From Mastigias papua (Eukaryota; Cnidaria; Scyphozoa; Rhizostomeae; Mastigiidae): DNA of 64,000 nucleotides. Positions 46,079-57,502 of this stretch are shown in pieces. Below the pieces are notes generated by a model. That model ran no database searches. It saw nothing but the letters and a program-made list of their open reading frames with translations, and was not told where the DNA came from. Location of the stretch: NCBI GenBank assembly GCA_964019165.1, contig OZ025278.1, forward strand, positions 7,430,718-7,494,717. The letters are read 5' to 3'. The position numbers and the translations under genes are program-made. Position 1 is the stretch's first letter; each line of letters starts with the position of its first letter.

Positions 46079-47766
46079 TCATTGGTTGAAATTGTTCGAA
46101 TTTGCGCCAGGTGAACTTTTTAAATGCAAATTAGCTTTACGCCATTACCAGTCAATGGAGAAGCTGCGACCACAGGGTGCGCAGGGCTAATTTCATTTGG
46201 GGCATTCAAGCGGAACATCGCTCAGCGACATTCAAACTTCAAACTCGATCTACACACGTTGGGGAAAACATTTGTCATCTGGATTATCAATAACTTACTC
46301 TGATCGCAAGAAAAACATGCTTCAAATCAAGCATCATTTTTCGGCCTAAGCCAGTGGTTCTTGGGGACAGAATGAAATTCATTTCTTCAAGTATCAGGCT
46401 ACTTTTAGTTCTAATCGAACCTTCTGGACTCAGCCCAACCGTCCCCCATCGTTAATCGCAGTAGCCATTGCAGCCACGATGCCGTGATGGATTGAGATGG
46501 GTAAGCTATTCATTTTACCTTTCAAAAACATGAAAGTATTAGCAGTCCACTTATCTATGCAATTATATGCTTTATTTTATTTCTATGGCCTCTCATTGGT
46601 TCGAAGATAACCACAATAAAAAATTAGTACACGTTTATACCATTTCTGTAATGATTCCTTTTAACTACAATTTCTATATTAAACTCTGCTAACGTTGCTG
46701 AGCCCGAATATGGCTCTTTACTATCACTTGTTCCTCTAAATCTTCTCTTTTCGTTGAATGAAACGTTTACGCACACACTAGATTTGTAATGTGTCCCTTT
46801 TTATATATACTGTTACGAAAATTCTAGAAGCTATATGTAAGAAAAATCTAGAAAACCATTACATCATACCTGGAAACTATATACATGAAAGCGAGGCTAA
46901 ATGGCCTCGGCGTCAAGTAGAAGGTTCCAGTGTCGTTCTGGTAGTTTCGAGAAGTTCTAAGCATTACACAGCACAATGTTACTCAATACCAATAACTACA
47001 AGCATAGAATATGGATAAAGAAATCTATGATCGATAGTTCTGGAAAAGGATTACTCTACACTACAGTAAATGTCAATGAACTTTGTTGTTCTATGGATAT
47101 GGCCTAAAGTCTCAACGACCGTCACTGAGGTAATATTCTCTCTCTTCTGACCACTCATGGCCTACATAACAAGCAGCGAACAAAAAGAATAGACTTTAAA
47201 GCAAATGTGTTTAATTCAATTTTGCTAAACGTGCTGTTACAGCTTCTGAAATATTTTCATTAATTCTTTGGCTCAGATGACGTCCTCCAACCAAGAATAC
47301 TATCATTCATCATTTTCACAGTGGAATCATGGTCCCTCCCTTTTACACTGCTGCAAGATACAAGGTCATCCTGTGTTGGGTCATCTTGATCGGTGGTTGT
47401 TTTTGCTTGTTTTGAATGCTGCTGTGTTTCATCATCCACCTTTTGCCTAAAGATTGTATAATTTGCTATTCTATCATATCTATAAATCTTTAGACAAGAG
47501 GTGGATGATGATGCTTGATTTGAAACACGTTTTTCTTGCGATCAGAGTAAGTTATTGATAATCCAGATGACAAATGTTTTCCCCAACGTGTGTAGATCGA
47601 GTTCGAAGTTTGAATGTTGCTGAGCGATGTTCCGCTTGAATGCCCCAAGTGAAATTAGCCCTGCGCACCCTGTGGTCGCAGCTTCTCCATTGACTGGTAA
47701 TGGCGTAAAGCTAATTTGTATAAAAAAATGAACAGGGCGAAAATTCGAACAATTTCAACCAATCAG
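46079..47766. mobile_element. Foldback element, ~260-bp inverted ends
   Basis: Arms 46079-46340 and 47506-47766 are ~93-95% identical inverted copies, e.g. 'attggttgaaattgttcgaa' and its complement. The right arm's inner edge carries another hairpin ('catcatccaccttttg' at 47429 with its complement near 47498). The ~1.16 kb middle has no recognised gene. No clear target duplication. Confidence 0.75.
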
Positions 47767-47769
47767 ATG

Positions 47770-48477
47770 AACTCATTGAATTTTCTAGTTGGTTTGATGG
47801 ACAAAGAGGGCACTGGAAATCAACGTTTACAGGGCAATACATCCGTTGGAATTCCTTCAACCCAAAGGCAAGAAAGATTAGCCTTATCAAAACTTTTAGT
47901 TCACAGGGCACAGTTAATTTGCTCTCAAAATAGATCAAGCTCATTGTTTGACAGAGTAAAACAACTGGGCATTGACACTGTATATCCAGATGACGTCCTT
48001 CTTTCTTGTATTAAGCTAAAGCTAGCTAACTTTGCAGCGGACAATCCGTGTTTTCCTGAGAAGTACCTGGTTTACCTAGAATTTTCCTTGATTGGTAATG
48101 TTTCATCAAAATTTTGAAACCAAATTAACAAAGGAATTACATCTTGTTTCTATGCATAGAAGCCTCAAGTAGTCTACAATACTAAGGTCATGCTACCATC
48201 TGATAGAACAGATAGCATCCCTACCACTCAAAAAAGTTGTGTAGTTTACGAAGTTTCGTGCCAATTTGAAGCTCGATATGTAGTGCGCACTACGCATAGA
48301 CTAGCAGAGAGAATAAAACTACATGCACCTACAAGCATCAGAACGAAAAGCACTACAAGAGAACAGCTACCTCGTATGTGTAGAAAATATAATTCTAGAA
48401 TCAAAAGTGATTCAGCCATAGAACAACATCTTATTACAAATCCAGAATGCGCCAAAACATCCATCCTAATACTATAG
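47770..48477 (+). pseudogene. PLE C-terminal RT thumb and GIY-YIG fragment
   Basis: In two frames: STFTGQYIRWNSF then KARKISLIKT, followed by LVHRAQLICSQNRSSSLFD and VYPDDVLLSCIKLKLANFA, a region that follows the RT in Penelope-like elements. After a frameshift at ~48110, 48184-48477 gives CVVYEVSCQFEARYVVRTTH, the GIY-YIG nuclease. Here the second Gly of the signature (YVG) reads Val. Both ends are truncated: the foldback element on the left, a CR1-like element on the right. Confidence 0.78.
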
Positions 48478-50165
48478 AAAGAGAAATAAAAAACTTGAAA
48501 TGCTCCAAATCTGCAGGATATGACAAAATATCTGTCAAGCTAGTTAAGGATGCAGCATAAATTTTATCTGAACCGCTAGCTATTATATTCAACGCGTCTT
48601 TCAATAAGGGCATCTTTCCCGATATCTGGAAAATAGCGAGAGTAACTTCAATTTTTAAGTCAGGTTCGAAAAGCAATGTCAGCAACTATAGGCCCATATC
48701 TGTGTTATCCGTGTTTTCAAGATTACTAGAAAAAATAGGACATGACCAATTGTCCAAGTACTTGAAAGAACATAACAAACTTGCAAAATGCCAACACGCA
48801 TTTCTAAAATTGCACAGCACTCTCACATCGCTACTTAGTGTAACGGACACATGGTTTTCAAATATTGACAAACGCAAACTTACTATTAGTATCTTTCTCG
48901 ACCTAAAGAAGGCGTTCGATACCGTGGACCATGGAATTCTCCTATCAAAGTTAAGTAAATATGGTGCAGTAGGGACACCACTTCGCTGGTTCGCATCTTA
49001 TTTAACTGACAGGAAACAATACTATCAAATAAATGGTCACAAATCCGGCCTGAAAAATGTTCTCTGCGGCATTCCACAGGGCTCGTGCTTGGGGCCTCTT
49101 CTATTCATCCTGTATGTAAATGACTTTGAGCAATGCCTCGAAAAATGTACAGCAAACATGTACGCGGATGATACCAGTGTAACATGTTCTGCTGAAGATC
49201 TTACTGAGCTCTGCAACGACTTAAAAACAGAGGTTGGCAATATAGCAGAATGGTTAAGACTAAATAAGCTAAGCCTTAACACTGATAAAACAGAGTACAT
49301 GGTAGTTGGTCACAAACGTCAAACCAACAGTATCTCTGAACCTATTGAGATAAAAATAAACGAGGAGCCAATTATACGGGTCCAGACAGTAAAATATCTC
49401 GGAACCATGGTAGACGAAAACCTTACATGGAATGAGCAATATAAGAAGCTCAAAGGTAAACTAAAAAGTGCGCTCTCGTCCCTGCAGAAATTAAGAAACA
49501 TACTTCCGCAGTCGAAACTAGATCAAGTGTATAGGGCACTGCTCGAGAGTCATTTGCGATACAGTGATGAGTTTTGGGGCAGTTTATCAAATACAAAACT
49601 TTATCATCTCCAGCGTCTTCAAAACAGAGCACGGACGCTGATTGAGAGCTCCAGATTGAAAGATGAGTGGACTTGTAACTGGCTCTCAGTTTCCAGCTTG
49701 ATCAAATTTGATAGGGCAATAATGATCTACAAAATCCTTAACGGTCTGTGCCCGGAGAGCTTGAACGGAAAATTCATCACTAGATCCCAGATTTCAAAAT
49801 ATCAAACAAGAAATCAGCAAGATTTAGACATCCCAAGACTCAATCTTGAGTTCTCTAAAACAAGTTTTTTCTATACAAGTGCAAAGACATGGAACGAAAT
49901 TCCATTGCAAATAAGATTAAGTTCCAATGTCTTCACTTTTAAAACAAGACTGAAGGAATTTCTCCAGAATTAAAATCCTTCCCCAAGCACGACACCCAGG
50001 AAGATCAGCAATCTGGCATTCTCGTAAATTGATTAGTAAGTTATAGATTATTTAGATGAACGTTGATTAGTAAGTTATATATATTTGTTTTTATATTTTA
50101 ATTTGTGTAATTTAAGCTGATGGGAGTTCGTGATTAAATATATGATGATGAAATATATGATGATG
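48478..50165 (+). mobile_element. CR1-like non-LTR retrotransposon, 5'-truncated
   Basis: RT and C-terminus only. The 3' untranslated region ends with a short 'atatatgatgatga' repeat at ~50130-50165. The 5' truncation lies inside the PLE fragment at 48478. Confidence 0.88.
48480..49973 (+). pseudogene. CR1-like reverse transcriptase, one stop codon
   Basis: A single register: EIKNLKCSKSAGYDKISVKL at the start, TAA at 48558-48560, NYRPISVLSVFSRLLEK, FLDLKKAFDTVDHGIL, GIPQGSCLGPLLFILYVNDF and MYADDTSVTC. Then come WLRLNKLSLNTDKTEYMVV, VKYLGTMVDENLTWNEQ and LESHLRYSDEFWGSL. All RT catalytic residues are present. Endonuclease and ORF1 were lost by 5' truncation. Confidence 0.9.
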
Positions 50166-50179
50166 ACATATACAAACGT

Positions 50180-50271
50180 CAATTTTCCGATCATAGGGCG
50201 AGCAAGATCCTCCTTTCATTAAAATGACATTTTAGGATCATTGTTTTTGCGCATATGAGGTGGCTGTTCTC
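50180..50271 (-). pseudogene. PLE GIY-YIG relic, left piece
   Basis: Matches the PLE relic at ~12540-12560 and 12800-12850 ('gcaagatcctcctttcatt', 'gaggtggct.ttctctta'). It is the left half of a copy split by the MITE-like element. Confidence 0.7.
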
Positions 50272-50275
50272 TTAC

Positions 50276-51239
50276 TACTTTAAAGGAAGAAACTGTCGCG
50301 GGAAGAAACTGTCGCGAAAAGTCGCGAATAGTCGCGAATGATTTGAATTTTTGTGTGTAAACTGTCGCGGGAATTAACTGTCGCGAACGCTGAAAAATTT
50401 AATTGTCGCGGGAATTAACTGTCGCGAATTGCTGGATGAATAACATTTTGTGGTTTCTTCTTTCCACGAAAGCCAAATCTTAAACAAAACCAAATAAAAC
50501 TGTGTGAGCTCACTGATACTTTAAACCCCCAGAATATTTGCAATCAAAAAAGGATATCACAATCTGATTACTAGAATCCGTTAGGTAGAAAAATGAAGCT
50601 TTTGAAATCACCAAAAACAATTGCAACGATACACGCTTTTTTGTAAGTGGATTTGGCTCCAGTTTCAGCTTGGCGTTTCTTATTTCTCAGGTTTTCGTAT
50701 TTGTCCAGACTACATTAGAGAAAATGATATTAATGCCGTTGACCTAGTTCTATTATACTATGTGTGTTTAATCTTTTTTAATCAAGTATTTTATTGTCTT
50801 CTACTGCTCTTTTGCTATGTTTAAATTGTTTTTATATTACATTTCTTAAGTTTTGTTGAACTTTTAGCCTGCTTCGTTTCATATGTTGTTCTTATTGTTT
50901 GGGAAAATCTCAGCCTGGTGTTTCTTATAAAGGTTGTTCTTATGAAAAAAGCGTACACACGTCTATGAAACAAGAACAAATGATAATTCCGTGGCTCGTG
51001 AGATAGTGATTGAGCAGCAATTTCTTCTGTACCTGACGGACCCACACAATTTTTAAAAAATTCAAGAATTGTGTTCAAATTTCCCTGAAAAATTTAAAAG
51101 TCGCGGGAATTAACTGTCGAGAAAGGGCCAAAAGCGATCTTTCGCGGAAGAAACTGTTGCGAAAGTCGCGAGATTTATCTCGCGACAGTTGATTCCCGCG
51201 ACAGTTTCTTCCCGCGACAGCTTCTTCCTTTAAAGTGTA
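50276..51239. mobile_element. MITE-like DNA transposon (964 bp) with GTCGCG repeats
   Basis: The ends are inverted: left 'tactactttaaaggaagaaa', right complement 'tacactttaaaggaagaagc', followed by several 'actgtcgcgggaa' units near both ends. TTAC at 50272-50275 and 51240-51243 looks like a 4-bp target duplication. It splits a PLE relic. No transposase. CpG-rich motifs (GTCGCG) stand out in an AT-rich region. Confidence 0.85.
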
Positions 51240-51243
51240 TTAC

Positions 51244-51425
51244 TTTCCTTTTTAATGCTCGTTGGAACATGTTGTTTTATATATGTCTGCTAGTCTCTGC
51301 GTAGTGCGTTCTACGTACCGAGCTTCACATCGGCACAAAAATTCATAGACTACACAACTTGTTTGAGTGGTAGGAAGGCTATCTTTCTTGCAGATGGTAG
51401 CATGACTCTAGTAGTACAAATAGTA
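51244..51425 (-). pseudogene. PLE GIY-YIG relic, right piece
   Basis: Minus strand reads PTTQTSCVVYEFLCRCEARYVERTTQRLAD in close match to 12421-12732. It joins 50180-50271 when the MITE is taken out. In YVG the Gly reads Glu. Confidence 0.75.
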
Positions 51426-51533
51426 CCGGGCTTCATTCTCTCCACATGATTAACGGTATGCTTTGCGCCACAGCTCTGCACTACTGATCTTGGCTGACTT
51501 GTTCTAGATCATATTCAGGATCATCTCTCTTTA

Positions 51534-51902
51534 TTTGATCTTCCTTGGTTTCACTCACCTTCTGGTATTAAAGGGGACACTTTTCACCCTGATCTTATTC
51601 TTGTTACGGTCAACAAGCAGGTTTACGTTCTCATACTTACAATTGGCTTGGAGACTAACTTAGAAAAGAATGCTGGGCTCAAGAGAGCAAAAACTAGATC
51701 TCTTGTATAAGATATTAAATCTAAATATGAATCAGTGAAGGTTATCAGTCTTTCTATCAGTTCTCTTGGAATATTTTGTCTTAAACTATCGATAGGGGAT
51801 ACTCTCGCTTTTTCATATTGTAGCTCCATCATTCGCATTACTTACTTTATCTTTTGCCAAATGAACAATCCCTGGAATAGTCCTGACCTCCTTTCTTTAT
51901 AA
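51534..51902 (+). pseudogene. RLE endonuclease C-terminus, R2-like family relic
   Basis: Reads FHPDLILVTVNKQVYVLILTIGLETNLEKN, a stop at 51708-51710, then VKVISLSISSLGIFCL and YFIFCQMNNPWNSPDLLSL with a natural stop. It matches the C-termini at 18797 and 24030, but on the + strand. No TAA tract lies at either edge. Confidence 0.75.
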
Positions 51903-52699
51903 ATATCCACTTACATCATTTGCATTTGGTTTTATCATTATTCATTGCCTCATTCTAACTTTTAATAGTACTAGTTTGCATTGTTCATCAGGCTAGCCAA
52001 TTGTAACTACCTCATTAAATCAACGTCTCCATTAATACTAGCATGACGCGCAATCTCTGTAGCTCTTATTTAATTGTTGCTTTACTGTTATATATTTCAA
52101 CAAAAGATAATGTAAATAGAATTTTAGATGGTACTATAGATTAACCACCTTTGAAATTACTTAGGTGAGAAGACAAACTCGTCATATTCCATGCCCTCTT
52201 TTATCAATTCAACATCTAAATGAGTTTAGCTTCAACCTTATTTCCTTGTAGTTAAGTTTTAGATATGTTTTGCTGTTTTAGTTTAAGATTGTATATATGC
52301 TGTTTAATTGATTTTTTTATTTGTTTCATTTTAATATTTTCCTGGCGGTTTGTAAAGCTGTGTTGTGTTTAGCTGAAACTTGAACCCTGTTTTATTTTAA
52401 AGACAAAATGAAGTAACATTGTTCTTCTCGACGCTTATTTTCTGTTTATTATGGGCCAAGTTCACTTATTATTTGAAATTCCTCTTATACTTCATTGTAT
52501 CACCATGATTGTTTCCTATTTACCTTAGCGTTAAATCCTGATATTATTTCAGGTACAAGCATAGAGAAAGGAGTCGGCATTTGTTACAGTATATGTGAGC
52601 ATCTTTTACAAATCAAGGTACATGATTACAACTATATATGTTAGTACTGATGCATATGGTAAATCGAAGCGTTGACATCACAGAACCATATCTGTGTGA

Positions 52700-52700
<1 letters not shown>
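51903..52700. other. No gene recognised
   Basis: AT-rich spacer. Its start may be the 3' untranslated region of the preceding relic. Confidence 0.4.
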
Positions 52701-52973
<273 letters not shown>

Positions 52974-52980
52974 CTACTAT

Positions 52981-53040
52981 GTGCTCTCGACAAGCCTGTT
53001 TCGTGAACGGTATTGTTCACTCATCAGGAGAATAAAACGA
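52981..53040 (-). ncRNA. Hammerhead ribozyme in PLE 3' end
   Basis: On the minus strand: stem I side TTCTC, core CTGATGA, stem II GTGAAC-loop-GTTCAC (6 bp, perfect), core GAAA, a short stem III (ACA/TGT), the GTC cleavage triplet (complement at 52989-52991), then GAGAG closing stem I. All invariant core bases are present. Such ribozymes are known in PLE terminal repeats. Confidence 0.82.
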
Positions 53041-53171
53041 GCAATATTCCGCTAACACATATAACTGTTAGTAAAGTCGAAAACGAATCTTTCGAACTAT
53101 CGATTGTTCGGCGTCTGGATATGCAGGTGCTGATTATGACGTAGTAAGGCCTTATGCCTGTGCCGGCAAGA

Positions 53172-53987
53172 TTATACGAGCTCATTGCGTTTTTTGAGTG
53201 AAGACAGTTCCGGGTGGCGAATGATGAATAGTTTTTCATTAAGGCAGAGATTGCATGTTTTGTTTGTGCTGTTATATACTTGAGCTTTTGAAAGGATGCG
53301 CCAAGAGAGTGAATAATTAACTTTACTGTCTTTTAGCGTCCAGATATGCTTGCTCAGTTCTGTTGAGTTCCTAAGGTGGGAATGTCTAAATGATGCTGTA
53401 TGGTTTCTATATCTTGTTTTGAAGTTATTTTCTGTAAGTCGAATGTATGTTTCGGAAGCAAGGTTGTCTTTGCGAGTGACTGTGGCTTGATATATTATGG
53501 AAGATTGAAGGCAGTTACCATTCAAAGGGCATGTTTCTAACTGGTGACAGTTGCATTTTTTGGTGACTGTTGGTGAGGGGCTGTTATCGGTGGATGTTTG
53601 TAGCAGGCGTCTATTGTGGTTGTTGATAATTTGTTTTGTATTAGGCATGCAGCTGTAGCTGATCTTTATGGTATTACGGTTGAAAATTTTTCTAAGTTTG
53701 CTGTCTTTGGGGACGTGTTTGGATACCAGGGCGAGGAAGCGGTGAAACCGAGCAGAAAAAATAACAGACGGCAAAATGACATCCTCTGGTATAATCCACC
53801 ATTTACCAAACATGTTAGCACCAACATCGGACACCGAATTGGCACATAATCGAGCAACGTGAGAAAGCTCGACCCCCAACTTACTATCATTCCTCTTATC
53901 AATCAAATGGCTTTTCATACATTGATAAATTGATTCAAAAGAGACATAAATATCTGTTTTATTGAGACCCATTGTATCCTCCATCAA
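53172..53987 (-). pseudogene. PLE GIY-YIG endonuclease region, containing an inversion
   Basis: Open for 271 codons but not all in the native order. From ~53740 downward it reads FLALVSKHVPKDSKLRKIF, TIKISYSCMPNTKQI, the Cys-rich CNCHQLETCPLNGNC and the GIY-YIG-type domain (SIIYQATVTRK ... ETYIRLTE, YRNHTASFRH, CNLCLNEKLFII). The block that should precede FLALVSK, WYNPPFTKHVSTNIG, is found on the + strand at 53787-53831. So the frame through 53740-53836 is antisense and open only by chance. Confidence 0.75.
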
Positions 53988-55317
53988 TACCTATAATTAT
54001 CGTCTAGCTAAATATCTTTGCACTCTTCTCCAACCTCATTTACCTACCACATATACTATTTCTGACTCATTTTCTTTTGTCCAAGAACTCGACACTATCA
54101 ATCTTTCTAATAAAGTCATGGTTTCTTTTGATGTTGCTAGCTTATTTACTAATATTCCCCTCAAGGATTCTATTGATATCGCAGTTTCTCACATTACAGA
54201 AGGAAACGCTAATCTCAGGTTCTCCAAAGCTGAACTTACTAAATTGTTTTCAATTGCTACTTCGTAAACCCATTTTCTTTTTAATGGAAAGGTGTTTGAC
54301 CAAATAGATGGTGCTGCCATGGGCTCTCCACTTGCACCTGTGTTGGCTAATCTCGTCTTAGGACATTATGAAAATATCTGGCTTAACAAGTATCATGGTC
54401 CTTCTGTTCTTTTGTATCGTCGTTATGTTGATGACACATTTTGTGTGTTCAACACTGAAAATGACGCTTTATCCTTTCTTGAATTTTTTAACACACAGCA
54501 TCCCAATATCAAATTTACGATGGAAAAGCAAGTTAATAAGATTTTGTCTTTCCTTGATGTCTGCATTGATAATAACGATCCGTCTTGTATCGACACTTCA
54601 ATGTATCATAGAAAGACTTTCACTGGATTACTTACTAACTTCTTCAGCTTTCCTTCTTTTTCGTACAAAGTTGGGCTTATTCGCACTTTGGTGGATAGAG
54701 CTTACAAAATCAACAATTCTCCTCTTTCCTTTAATAAGGATGTCAAAAAGTTGACACATATATTTAAAAAGAATCAATTTCCTGAACATTTAATAAATAA
54801 AGTAGTTAGTACATATCTTGATAAAAATAATACTTCTGCATTATCTGATAACAATGACACATTCTATTTTAGGCTACCATATCTTCCCTTTTCCAATTTT
54901 GCTCAACGAAAACTCCGTGCATTGATCAAAACATATTGCAATAATTTAAAGATTAAACTAGTATTTTCTTCCTTTAAGATTAAAAACTTAATCAGGGTAA
55001 AAGACTTTGTGCCTAGATCGCTACGTTCTTGTGTTGTCTATAAATTTACTTGTGCGGAATGTAATTCCGTATATGTTGGTGAAACATCCCGACACATATC
55101 AACTCGTGTTCGTGAGCATCTTTTTTCAGATAAGAATTCTCATATATTTAAACATCTCCAAAGTTCTGATGCCTGTAAAAATGCTTGTAATGAGACCTGT
55201 TTTAAAGTTATAGATTCAGCTAGAACACACTATCAGCTGAAGATTAAAGTGGCTCTGTTTATATGTGGGAGGGACCCGGCCTCAATAAACAGGCTCAACA
55301 CTATAATTTCTCATTAG
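53962..55317 (+). pseudogene. PLE reverse transcriptase with GIY-YIG nuclease, one stop
   Basis: Reads RPIVSSINTYNYRLAKYLC, VSFDVASLFTNIPL (first catalytic Asp), TAA at 54265-54267, then DGAAMGSPLAPVLANL and the catalytic YRRYVDDTF. These are followed by the thumb (YHRKTFTGLLTNFFSF, KVGLIRTLVDRAYKI) and the nuclease SCVVYKFTCAECNSVYVGET with TRVREH. It ends INRLNTIISH. All RT and nuclease signature residues are intact; the single stop lies between palm motifs. The N-terminus is truncated. Confidence 0.9.
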
Positions 55318-55431
55318 CTTTCTAACTCTTGTGTAACGGTTCTTGTTCTCTTCTTTTTTCGAATAGTTTTTTCGCTTGATCTTCGATTGACTTTACAACG
55401 TATGTTCTATTAGTATTCATTGTTAATTTCA

Positions 55432-55473
55432 GTAACTGACGATGGATTTGAGTAAATCCGAAATATGTCTTAC
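55432..55473 (+). ncRNA. Hammerhead-ribozyme-like motif in PLE 3' region
   Basis: GTAA (stem I), CTGACGA (55436-55442), stem II GGATTT-gagt-AAATCC, GAAA (55460-55463), very short stem III, GTC cleavage triplet, TTAC (stem I). Core and stem II are perfect. The minimal stem III is typical of PLE-type hammerheads that are thought to act as dimers. Confidence 0.72.
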
Positions 55474-55509
55474 AAATTGAAATCAATTGTCGTGTTTTTT
55501 CGCATCATT

Positions 55510-55515
<6 letters not shown>

Positions 55516-55590
<75 letters not shown>

Positions 55591-55656
55591 TACAGTTATA
55601 TTATATATTATTTATTTTATATAAATATTATATATTAATAAATATTATTATTTTTT

Positions 55657-55697
<41 letters not shown>
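55516..55697. repeat. (TA)n microsatellite, interrupted
   Basis: TA tracts with ATT- and TTA-rich interruptions between two PLE segments. Confidence 0.93.
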
Positions 55698-56520
55698 CAA
55701 GAAAATAATATCTGCAACGCATATAAATCAATGGAGAGATACGAAGGAGGTTATAGATTGGTTTCAGAACATTAATAATAAAAAGAACTGTACATTTATT
55801 ACGTTTGCCGTGGAAAGTTTTTACCCATGTATATCTAGCAATCTCTTTGAGAACACTATTTTATTTGCTAAGAAATACGCTGCAGTATCTGATGAGGAAA
55901 TTAGTATAATCATGCAGTCAAGGAAAACATTCTTGTTCTATGATGGATCACTGTGGATAAAGAAAGGTAATAGTGAAAAGTTTGATTTACCGATGGGATG
56001 TTTTGATGGAGCAGGATTCTGCGAATTAGTTGGTTCCTATACATTGAACTTATTAAGAGAATTTATTCATAAAGATAACATCGGCTTTATAGGGATGATG
56101 GTTTGTGAGTATTTGAGAACTTATCGGGACCTCAAATTGAAAGAACAAGGAAAAAGATCATTAATATGTTTAAAGAGTGTGGATTGAAAATTTCCGTCTC
56201 TGCCAACCACAAGTCTGTAGACTTTTTAGATAGTACACTCAATCTATATACAGATATATACCAACCATATACAATGCCTAATAATGAAATAGTATATATA
56301 TATACCCAAAAATTCTAATCATCCACCAAACATTATGAACCAACTACCCAAGGCAATTGCTAATATGAAAAGGCATTATATGACTGTGGATTGTCAACCA
56401 AATTAGAATATATAGATCATAATGATAGTAGAAAGAACAAAGAACAAAGGCAAAGAAAAAGAAAAAGAAACATCATCTGGTTCAACCCCCCTTACTCAAA
56501 AAATGTATAGGAACGTGAGT
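55698..56520 (+). pseudogene. PLE-related reverse transcriptase fragment, frameshifted
   Basis: Reads ISATHINQWRDTKEVIDWF, then VESFYPCISSNLF (usual Asp-x-x-x-FYP changed to Val at the first Asp), DLPMGCFDGAGFCELVGSY and, after a one-base shift at ~56090, the catalytic YRDDGL. A TGA follows directly. Further on are KKIINMFKECGLKI, KSVDFLDSTLNLY and NIIWFNPPYSKNV with a stop. The last block matches WYNPPFTKHV in the element at 52975-53987, so the two belong to the same PLE lineage, here keeping its RT half. The (TA)n at the left marks the truncated end. Confidence 0.7.
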
Positions 56521-56990
56521 TAGTGGATCCTATAGACTGCAGATGTTCGTTCAGTGACATCCTTCGTTGATCCATTGTTGGCGAGTATCAGATTTAATGT
56601 GCTGAGGACACGGAGGCAGAGAGAGGAGACGATTGTGCTCACGGTACTCTGACTCTACTCTTACTGACATTACATTACAAATAACATGGATATATACATT
56701 AACATTGAAAAACCCAAAATAAACACAAATTACAACCTGGAAGGGTTAGGTTGTTGTTAGCGGATTGATGAATAGATTCTTGGGTTGATGTTTGCGTATG
56801 GAACAACACGCAAATCAACCCAAGAAGAGGAATGACCAGGTGCATGATGACAGGAGTGAGGTATGGTGATGTCCCAGGTGTGTGATGTTGTGAACGCGAA
56901 TGAATGAAAAGAAGAAAATCGGCATTGACTGAGAAATGGCCTAAGTTGCAATGTTTACGTGTCTCTACAGTTGTTCCGACTAATTTTGGC
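56521..56990. other. No gene; one hairpin
   Basis: Non-coding. An inverted repeat at 56779-56797 and 56808-56824 (cttgggttgat.tttgcgt and its complement) could form a ~17-bp hairpin. No family recognised. Confidence 0.5.
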
Positions 56991-57363
56991 AGGCATTATA
57001 GGTAGATGGCTGAATAAGGCTTAAACCGTACTTAGATTTAGATATGAAACGCGAACTAAGGGTAGCACTAATCGGTAGCTAGAGCCATTGGCGAACATAT
57101 CTAGATACAAGGTTATCAATGTTTTCAACAATCCATGTCTTACTGAGGTCAGAGATGGTAAAATGCCATGATAGTTTAGACAGGACAAATCGATTATACA
57201 GAAGAAGCTTATTTTTAGGGTGACAAGGGATAGCGTCGATTTTACCCAATAAATCATTCATTAACCCTAGCACTTCAGACATGTGGTCGTCACTAACCAT
57301 TGAGAAGTTGAAATATCTACCCAAGTATTTGAAAGACTTACCCATTTCGACAGTAGTGTACAA
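56990..57363 (-). pseudogene. R2-like RLE element fragment (RT thumb region)
   Basis: Minus-strand YTTVEMGKSFKYLGRYFNFS, then PCHPKNKLLLYNRFVLSKLS and LSKTWIVENIDNLVSRYVRQWL. It matches M1 and M3 closely, but both ends are missing and no TAA tract is seen. It lies against the left end of the BEL element. Confidence 0.82.
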
Positions 57364-57502
57364 GTTGATTTATCGAACATTTTTAGTTTAGCCTCGTTTT
57401 GGTAAACGAACACGTTTTTTAGTGCGAAAAGAGAGTAAGGAAGGGCTTTCATCGTTGTTGTGAATATTGGGAGTTTATGTATCGGGACAAATCGGTATAT
57501 AG

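Larger units (their letters stand above)
52975..53987 (-). mobile_element. Penelope-like element, 5'-truncated, with a small inversion
   Basis: GIY-YIG half of a PLE with a 3' end carrying a hammerhead ribozyme. A segment at 53740-53836 is inverted relative to the rest. It meets a second PLE head to head at ~53987. Confidence 0.78.
53962..55515 (+). mobile_element. Penelope-like element, 5'-truncated, RT plus GIY-YIG
   Basis: Carries the RT and nuclease and a 3' untranslated region with a hammerhead motif. It ends at the (TA)n of 55516. The 5' end is joined head to head with the preceding PLE. Confidence 0.87.

Noticed and set aside
50276..51239. Bacterial-style origin or methylation island because of repeated GTCGCG
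   Set aside because: The repeats are arranged as inverted ends of a DNA transposon with a probable target duplication.
53616..53849. A separate small + strand gene
   Set aside because: Only its last 30 residues resemble a PLE protein, explained by a local inversion in the minus-strand element.
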